DNA of 20,537 nt, from assembly GCA_011389605.1 (NCBI GenBank), contig JAABTZ010000008.1, positions 1-20,537 of the forward strand. Reading direction: 5' to 3'. Positions 15,904 through 20,537 of the stretch are shown one piece after another; within the stretch, counting starts at the first letter, position 1; the number at the start of each line of letters is the position of its first letter. The notes under the pieces were generated by a model. The model saw only the letters and a program-made list of their open reading frames with translations, did not search any database and was not told where the DNA came from. A program made the position numbers and the translations under genes. This DNA is from Desulfobacteraceae bacterium (GTDB lineage Bacteria > Desulfobacterota > Desulfobacteria > Desulfobacterales > Desulfosalsimonadaceae).

Positions 15904-15932
15904 CTTATATACGAGCATCAGGCAGAGTTCAA
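15904..15932 (-). promoter_or_regulatory. Sigma70-like promoter of the kor-hdr operon
   Basis: On the minus strand TTGAAC (15932-15927) and TATAAG (15909-15904) are separated by exactly 17 bases. Each box matches consensus in four to five positions. Transcription would begin near 15897, about 100 bases before korD. It is the best promoter-like match upstream of the operon; there is no experimental evidence. Confidence 0.5.
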
Positions 15933-16372
15933 GGTGTTTTAACAGATTTGATAAAATTCTTTGAGAAACCGTGTTGATTTTCACGACGGTTGCCCAAAAA
16001 GAGATTTTAATGCAAAGAATCTTGCCTTTGTTTTCCTTGGTGATGTTTATTCCAATTATGCAAGAAAGGGCATGGAAAACGTGACCATTCCCTGGGCTGC
16101 CGGCTGCCAGACCATTGAAATTTTTCCCTGGCATGAGGCCAGATCAAAAAATCCCAGAGCGAGGGGCTTACCGACTCTATGGGATAGAGCACGGGGGATT
16201 TCAGGCGGCTTAAAATATCGGGGATGTTGACTGGTAAGAAACGTTTTGACCTTGGGCAAACCGGAAAAGTGATTTTGGGATTTTTCCCCAGAACGCCTTG
16301 AAGCGCTTTCTTTTATAATTTTGATGTTTATATACGGCATGTAATGTCTTTTTGTTTTGATTGCCGATTTTT

Positions 16373-16402
16373 TTGTACATTGTATTTTGTTTTTATTATA
16401 AA
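16373..16402 (+). promoter_or_regulatory. Sigma70-like promoter of the queG-like gene
   Basis: TTGTAC (16373-16378) and TATAAA (16397-16402) are separated by 18 bases in a very AT-rich stretch, 76 bases before the preferred start codon at 16478. AT-rich DNA makes chance matches likely. Confidence 0.4.
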
Positions 16403-16477
16403 CAGAAAATCTACAAAGTTAAGGGCGCCACTTTAAAAAATTTTAAAACAATACCTCTGAGAAAGGCGAAAAACAAA

Positions 16478-17617
16478 ATGCTTACGCGCCGGGTAGTAGA
16501 AGAAAAGGCAATGGAACTGGGATTTGCAGACATTGGTATCTGTGATGCCTCCCCTTTTACAAAACACGCGGAAATACTCGATGAACGAAGGGTGAATTAT
16601 GACTGGGCACACAAACTGGGTCTCGATCTTTCTGCCGGAACGGATCCTTGTGCCATTCTGCCGGGCGCAAAGTCGATCATTGTTTTGCTATACAATTATT
16701 TTCAGCAACGCTTTCCTCCGGAGATGGAAAATCATTTTGGCCGCTGCTATCTGGATGACGACCGGCTCATAAAAGAAGGTTTGAGCAGGAAAATCAAGGC
16801 ATTTCGTTCTTTTTTAGAAGTCGGGGGAATCCGGACAAAAATTCCGTTTAATCTCCCTCACAGGGTTGCCGCAGCCCGCTCCGGACTCGGGACGTTTGGG
16901 AAAAACTGCCTGTTTTATGCCCATCGGGCTGTGGCCGGAGGATCGTGGACCCTTCCCATTGCCGTGGTTGTGGATGCAGCATTGGAGGTCGACCAGCCCA
17001 CTGTCGAAGTAGGCTGCCCGGACTGGTGCCGAAACGCATGCATCATCGCCTGTCCTACGGGGGCGCTGCAGGGGCCCCGCAAGATCGACCCTCGCCGGTG
17101 CATATCCTACCTGACCTATTTCGGGGAGGATATCACGCCCGAAGAGCTCCGGGAACCCATGGGACTCTGGGTGTACGGATGCGACCATTGCCAGAACGTA
17201 TGTCCCCGCAACCGGGCCTGGCTTGCCCGTTCCAGGTCTTTTCCAATAAATGAGAAGGTTGTGAAAATGGCACCGGACTTTTCCCTGCCTGCCTTGCTGC
17301 ACATGGATGTTGTATACTACGAGGCCCGTATCCAGCCCCACATGTTTTACATGCCCTCAACGGAGCTCTGGCGGTGGAAGATGAATGCCGCAAGGGCCAT
17401 GGGAAACATGCTCGACCCCGTTTATACTGGAGACCTTCAAAAGGCTATGACAAGCGATAGTGATAACCGGGTGAGAAAAATGTCGGCATGGGCTCTTGGC
17501 AGGATTGGTGGGAAAATGGCAAAAAAAGCACTTGAAAAGCAGTCGCGGAAAAACGACGAAACACTTGGAGACGAAGTTGAAAAAGCCCTTGCCGGTAAAG
17601 CAGTGCAAGGATTTTAG
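16478..17617 (+). CDS. Epoxyqueuosine-reductase-like iron-sulfur protein with HEAT-like C-terminus
   Basis: From ATG 16478 the product is 379 residues. The N-terminal half matches the DUF1730/QueG core (for example GADIG-like FADIGICDASPF and the AARSGLGTFGKNC motif). Two [4Fe-4S] motifs follow: Cys180/184/188/192 with CPTGAL, then Cys208 in RRCISYLTY and Cys235/238/242 (GCDHCQNVCPRN). The C-terminus (about 310-365) has a HEAT-like repeat (DSDNRVRKMSAWALGRIG). QueG reduces epoxyqueuosine to queuosine in tRNA with cobalamin. The first motif is spaced C-x3-C-x3-C-x3-CP rather than the usual C-x2-C-x2-C-x3-CP, so this may be a paralogue with another role. A GAAAGG site precedes the chosen start; the open frame to 16361 lies in promoter DNA. 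Confidence 0.75.
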   Translation: MLTRRVVEEKAMELGFADIGICDASPFTKHAEILDERRVNYDWAHKLGLDLSAGTDPCAILPGAKSIIVLLYNYFQQRFPPEMENHFGRCYLDDDRLIKEGLSRKIKAFRSFLEVGGIRTKIPFNLPHRVAAARSGLGTFGKNCLFYAHRAVAGGSWTLPIAVVVDAALEVDQPTVEVGCPDWCRNACIIACPTGALQGPRKIDPRRCISYLTYFGEDITPEELREPMGLWVYGCDHCQNVCPRNRAWLARSRSFPINEKVVKMAPDFSLPALLHMDVVYYEARIQPHMFYMPSTELWRWKMNAARAMGNMLDPVYTGDLQKAMTSDSDNRVRKMSAWALGRIGGKMAKKALEKQSRKNDETLGDEVEKALAGKAVQGF

Positions 17618-18264
17618 CTTTTCTGATCACTCCGGGGGAAAAATACAGTACCACAAAAACATCATAATCCGGGCATTGGGTCGGCGCCACTGTGCAGCAG
17701 ATCGGCAAGCTTTCTTTCCAGGCCGGTGGTCCCACCTCACCGCCATGCGCCTTTGTAGTATACGTGTCGTACCGAAGGCATACATTTTTGTAAAACAATC
17801 ATGTCAAATTATACATAATTGAAATATATTTGTGGTAATGGCGATTAAGGTAAATTCTTCAAAAATAGATTTTCTCTGCATAATACCAGTCATTTTTTCA
17901 TCTATGCCGAAAAATTGCAACTATGCGGCATATTCTTTTTTGCAGGGTCTTTATGATCTGCACCTGATAAAAATAGTCAATCGTGTACAGTACAATGCGG
18001 AACCTCCGGAAATTCGGCCCGGAGTGAAAATAGTTTATTATCGCGGGGCACCCTGTGAACCAAATCCTGTGGACACCAGTCAGGAGAAGATCTGCAAACA
18101 GGGTTCAAGGACAAAACAAGGATGCTACCGTGGGGCTGTATTTGACGTAAAGGCATAATACAGTACTTTTAAGGTCATTTTCCAGGATTGCATGGCAATT
18201 CAACATCCAGCCACCATGCACTGCAAGCCCGTAGAAGGAAATCCGGGTCAAATCGGGTCTCAAA
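17618..18264. other. Gene-poor region with no clear gene
   Basis: About 650 bases between the queG-like gene and the outer-membrane protein gene. A GC-rich island at about 17670-17760 inside AT-rich DNA contains short pairing segments (GGTG-GTCC-CACC) and coding-like blocks on the minus strand in different frames, which could be a decayed gene or a structured RNA; neither can be shown. One possible small ORF is listed separately. Confidence 0.5.
18024..18158 (+). CDS. Possible 44-residue protein with YRG...YRG pattern
   Basis: A GTG at 18024 opens a 44-residue frame with two YRG motifs: KIVYYRGAPCEPNP near the start and CYRGAVFDVKA at the end. This spacing recalls the short DUF4278-type proteins, whose function is unknown. 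The same frame is open back to 17832 (108 residues) but that part looks non-coding. No good ribosome site is seen and the assignment is weak. Confidence 0.3.
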   Translation: MKIVYYRGAPCEPNPVDTSQEKICKQGSRTKQGCYRGAVFDVKA

Positions 18265-19047
18265 TCAGAAATTCAGGCCGGTTTCCAGAAACGGCCCGGA
18301 GAAATCCACGTCTATTTCCAGGTCGTCTTCCTTTATATCATATGAGTCATACCTGTAGCCCCCTGATATAAACATCGGGCCAAAAGCCTTTGCCTTCAAG
18401 CGTCCTATCAGGCTGAGCAGCTCGTAGTCGCTGTAGGAAATGCCGCGGAGTTCAACCTCCAGGCCAAAGCGTTCCACGGGGTAAATCCCGGCTCCGAGAT
18501 AAATCATGGGCACCGGGATGGTCTCGGATTTCTTTGCATATATCCTTTCGCCTTCGGCATCCTGCTCTATAACTGCTTGGGCGTCTATTATTCTGGCATT
18601 CAGCCCTGCTTCCAGGTTGAGCCGGTGCAGGCTAAAAGTCTTTAGCAGGGGCAAGTCGTAGAAAATCCCTATATCATAATGATCCATGGTCAGCCTGCTG
18701 GAAAAATTCGTTTCATTTTCAAAGGCTTTTCCGCCAAAAGTGAATCCTTCGGTTCGTGTGGTGTTCTTTTCAAATTCCAGGGGCGTGGCCATCAGGTAAA
18801 TGTTGGGGATAGCCATGGGCATGCCGATTTTAAGGCGGGCCGTAAAACAGGTTTCATCGTCGTAATCAAGATCGTCTTTCAGATCCAGATCATCTCCCTG
18901 GTAAGCCATGCCGCCGGAAGGCCAGGCCTGCCATCCGCCAACTGCCCCCTCGATGTCAACCAGCGGCAGGCCAGCAGCAGGGGCGGAAATAAAAAGCAGC
19001 AAAGCTGCCACCGTGCATAAAAGGTTTTTTGTTCTTATGTTTTGCAT
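18265..19047 (-). CDS. TIGR04219-type outer-membrane beta-barrel protein
   Basis: From the ATG at 19047 the product is 260 residues. It begins with a signal peptide: basic residues (NIRTK), a hydrophobic core (LLCTVAALLLFISAPAAG) and a likely cleavage near AAG-LP. The rest alternates short amphipathic strands with acidic turns and ends in ...LETGLNF with a terminal Phe, the C-terminal signature of outer-membrane barrels. The pattern (LPLVDIEGAVGGWQAWPSG at the mature start) matches the TIGR04219 family, whose role is unknown. The start is chosen because GGAGG lies 5 bases upstream; ATG at 19050 and the frame to 19083 are less likely. Confidence 0.8.
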   Translation of the reverse strand: MQNIRTKNLLCTVAALLLFISAPAAGLPLVDIEGAVGGWQAWPSGGMAYQGDDLDLKDDLDYDDETCFTARLKIGMPMAIPNIYLMATPLEFEKNTTRTEGFTFGGKAFENETNFSSRLTMDHYDIGIFYDLPLLKTFSLHRLNLEAGLNARIIDAQAVIEQDAEGERIYAKKSETIPVPMIYLGAGIYPVERFGLEVELRGISYSDYELLSLIGRLKAKAFGPMFISGGYRYDSYDIKEDDLEIDVDFSGPFLETGLNF

Positions 19048-19119
19048 CATAACCTCCGTTTCAGAATTTGGAAATATCAGCATGCCAGGTGAATTAAATA
19101 ATCAATTTTGTCATCTTAC

Positions 19120-19135
19120 ACAAAGAATACTTTGT
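19120..19135. promoter_or_regulatory. Palindrome between divergent genes
   Basis: ACAAAG-AATA-CTTTGT is a perfect inverted repeat with a 4-base spacer in the intergenic region between the outer-membrane protein (minus) and the Old Yellow Enzyme (plus). It overlaps TTGACA read on the minus strand (19138-19133), a good -35 match, although no good -10 lies at the right distance. It may be an operator; the regulator is unknown. Confidence 0.35.
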
Positions 19136-19309
19136 CAAATAGCCAGATTCCAAAAACCTCCGCATGGCTTGCCAGGGTCCAGGTGGTTTAAATCCAGCCG
19201 GAAAGCCTGTTTCGGCCATAGATCCGCTGGTTCCGTTCTGGCCGAAGAAACGCGGAATGCCTATCTTTATAGGAGAAATCCTTTTCATTCATCGGTCAAA
19301 GGAGGCAAA

Positions 19310-20377
19310 ATGTCAGAAAATAACCTGTTTTCGGAGTGTTGGATCAAAAACAAGAGCCTGAAAAATCGTATTGGCCTGGCCCCCATGACCAGGACCTCTT
19401 CGCCGGGCGACAGCATACCCCGCAAAGACGTGCTCGATTTTCTCGTGCGACGGGCACAAAATGGCGCGGCCATGGTGTTTACCGAGGCCGTGCTCACCGA
19501 TTATGAAAGCGCCCAGGGATACCCCCGGCAGTCGCGAATGGTAACCCAGCGGCAGATCGAGGCATGGCGGCCGGTAGTTCGGGCCATCCAGGATGCGGGC
19601 AGCCTGGCGGTCATGCAGATGTTTCATTGCGGCCGGGTGTCCTGGCCGGAAATCAACCCGGCGGGCCGGGTCATCGCCCCGAGTCCCGTGGCACCGGAAC
19701 AGGACAATCCCCTGACCGGAAAACCCTTTCACGTACCCGATGAAATGAGCCGTTTTGATATCGATCACGTGATCCAGGGGTTTGTCGAAACCGCCAGGGG
19801 TGCTGTAGCGGCCGGGTTTGACGGGGTGGAGGTTCACGGGGCACACGGTTATCTGATCAACTCGTTTTTATCCGCCTATTCCAACAAGCGGACAGATGAC
19901 TACGGCGGATCTGCCGAAAACCGTTTCCGGCTGGCCCGGCGGATCATCCGTGCTGTGCGCGAGGTGGTTCCCGAAGACCGGCTGGTGACCTTTCGCATTT
20001 CCAACTGGGGCGTGGTGGACATGAAAGTGCCGCTGTTTGACAAAGACGACTGGCTTTCCATGATTGGTTATCTCGACCAGGAGCCGGTTGACGCAGTATC
20101 GGTTTCAACCCTTAATTTCAGCGACAGCGCCTTTGGAACCGGGCAAACCATGGCGGAGCTGACCCGGCAGAAAACGGCAAAGCCTCTTATGATTTGCGGC
20201 AGAATCTATGACCGGAATACCGCTGATGCAGCCCTTGCCCATGCTGATATCGTGCTGTCGGGAAAGTCTTTGCTGCTCAATCCAAACTGGGTCGAGGATA
20301 TCCGGCAGAACCGCCCCCTGGAGCCCCGCACTCCGGAAGAGGCCAATGTGGCCTATACGGACCAGGCCCTGCCATAG
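19310..20377 (+). CDS. Old Yellow Enzyme family NADH:flavin oxidoreductase
   Basis: From ATG 19310, preceded by AAAGGAGG, the product is 355 residues and forms an FMN-binding TIM barrel. Signatures: NRIGLAPMTR near residue 20, QMFHCGR (His106), the substrate-binding pair in HGAHGYLINSFLS (His176, His179), RTDDYGGSAENR (194-205) and the phosphate-site region GKSLLLNPNW near the C-terminus. The family reduces activated alkenes such as enones and nitro compounds with NAD(P)H; the native substrate is unknown. It lacks the C-terminal iron-sulfur and second flavin domain of 2,4-dienoyl-CoA-reductase-type members. The open frame upstream to 18908 crosses intergenic DNA and the outer-membrane gene, so it is not coding. 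Confidence 0.9.
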   Translation: MSENNLFSECWIKNKSLKNRIGLAPMTRTSSPGDSIPRKDVLDFLVRRAQNGAAMVFTEAVLTDYESAQGYPRQSRMVTQRQIEAWRPVVRAIQDAGSLAVMQMFHCGRVSWPEINPAGRVIAPSPVAPEQDNPLTGKPFHVPDEMSRFDIDHVIQGFVETARGAVAAGFDGVEVHGAHGYLINSFLSAYSNKRTDDYGGSAENRFRLARRIIRAVREVVPEDRLVTFRISNWGVVDMKVPLFDKDDWLSMIGYLDQEPVDAVSVSTLNFSDSAFGTGQTMAELTRQKTAKPLMICGRIYDRNTADAALAHADIVLSGKSLLLNPNWVEDIRQNRPLEPRTPEEANVAYTDQALP

Positions 20378-20430
20378 CGCGGCCGGGTCTTGATATTGGT
20401 AGGGTCATAAAAAAGAGCCGGCAAGGACCG

Positions 20431-20537
20431 TCACCTCAAAGGAGCAGCCACACCCGAGGCTTCCAGCACGGCCTGCCACTGATCCGGGGTCACCGGCTGT
20501 ACCGAAAGACGGCTGCCTTTTTTCATCACCTCCATGT
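20431..20537 (-). CDS. EVE-domain protein, C-terminal end (5' end outside window)
   Basis: The last 35 codons of a minus-strand gene run in from the window edge: MEVMKKGSRLSVQPVTPDQW and a tail ending in AAPLR before TGA. The KKGSRLSVQPVT stretch followed by a tryptophan helix is the usual end of EVE/thymocyte-nuclear-protein-1-like proteins, a PUA-like fold thought to bind modified nucleobases. Too little is visible to be certain. It converges on the Old Yellow Enzyme gene with a 53-base gap. Confidence 0.6.
   Translation of the reverse strand, partial: MEVMKKGSRLSVQPVTPDQWQAVLEASGVAAPLR

Larger units (their letters stand above)
15794..16477. other. Intergenic region between the kor operon and the queG-like gene
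   Basis: No convincing gene is seen in these 684 bases. It holds the kor-hdr promoter (15904-15932, minus), a leader hairpin, an inverted repeat AACCGT-13-ACGGTT at 15967-15991, and the promoter of the queG-like gene (16373-16402, plus). The part from about 16000 to 16320 has short open frames on both strands with no recognisable protein; it may be decayed coding sequence. Confidence 0.6.

Noticed and set aside
16007..16340. Short open frames on both strands upstream of the queG-like gene
   Set aside because: No recognisable protein, no ribosome sites, and overlap between several frames; treated as non-coding or decayed sequence.
17688..17760. Cobalamin-riboswitch-like GCCACTG near the queG-like gene end
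   Set aside because: Only this short box is present; the other conserved B12-riboswitch segments are absent and no B12-related gene follows.
18908..19309. Extended N-terminus of the Old Yellow Enzyme from 18908
   Set aside because: It would overlap the outer-membrane protein gene; the family starts near MSENNLFSE and AAAGGAGG precedes ATG 19310.
1..20537. CRISPR arrays, tRNA or rRNA genes, autonomous insertion sequences, phage genes
   Set aside because: No direct-repeat/spacer array, cloverleaf, rRNA segment, transposase or phage structural gene could be recognised. The only mobile-type sequence is the short non-coding repeat family.

Overview
The window looks like chromosomal DNA of a sulfate-reducing or related anaerobe in the Desulfobacterota, most likely the Desulfobacterales. 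This is inferred from gene content: a large redox cluster of HdrA, MvhD, HdrC/B-type and HdrL-like proteins next to a four-subunit 2-oxoacid:ferredoxin oxidoreductase, a UGA-recoded (selenocysteine) HdrA, and a TIGR04219-type outer-membrane protein. No 16S rRNA or tRNA gene is visible to fix the taxonomy.

Layout. Positions 1-2614 hold the end of a GNAT acetyltransferase, a tandem-GNAT protein and a convergent C45/AAT-type hydrolase. Positions 2615-3093 hold a broken gene remnant, a palindromic repeat (R1), a minus-facing terminator-like hairpin and an extended -10 promoter. Positions 3094-5074 carry an EamA/DMT transporter and a zinc-dependent dehydrogenase on the plus strand, followed by a truncated repeat copy (R3).

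The core is one minus-strand operon, read from 15793 down to 5212: korD - [repeat R2] - korA - korB - korC - hdrL-like - mvhD/hdrC/hdrB fusion - hdrA(Sec)/mvhD fusion. Genes overlap or sit within a few tens of bases, except where R2 lies between korD and korA. A sigma70-like promoter (TTGAAC-17-TATAAG) and a leader hairpin precede korD. The likely logic is that Kor oxidises a 2-oxoacid and reduces ferredoxin. The Hdr module (flavin HdrA, NAD(P)H-type domain in HdrL, two CCG domains and two MvhD domains) would then exchange electrons between ferredoxin, NAD(P)H and a disulfide-like or unknown acceptor. This reading is inferred from domain content and linkage.

The apparent gap between 7009 and 6993 is not a gene break. 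The hdrA frame continues through an in-frame UGA at a conserved CxxC position, and a hairpin with a GGUC loop lies just downstream, so hdrA is a single 811-codon selenoprotein gene.

Positions 15794-18264 hold the operon promoter region, an epoxyqueuosine-reductase-like iron-sulfur protein and a gene-poor stretch with one possible tiny ORF. Positions 18265-20537 hold an outer-membrane beta-barrel protein (minus), an Old Yellow Enzyme (plus) and the C-terminal end of a probable EVE-domain protein (minus, running off the window).

Main unusual points: the Kor-HdrL-Hdr cluster itself; the recoded UGA; a palindromic repeat family whose arms co-vary between copies; a probable 3' frameshift in korB; and a repeat-truncated, doubly frameshifted pseudogene.
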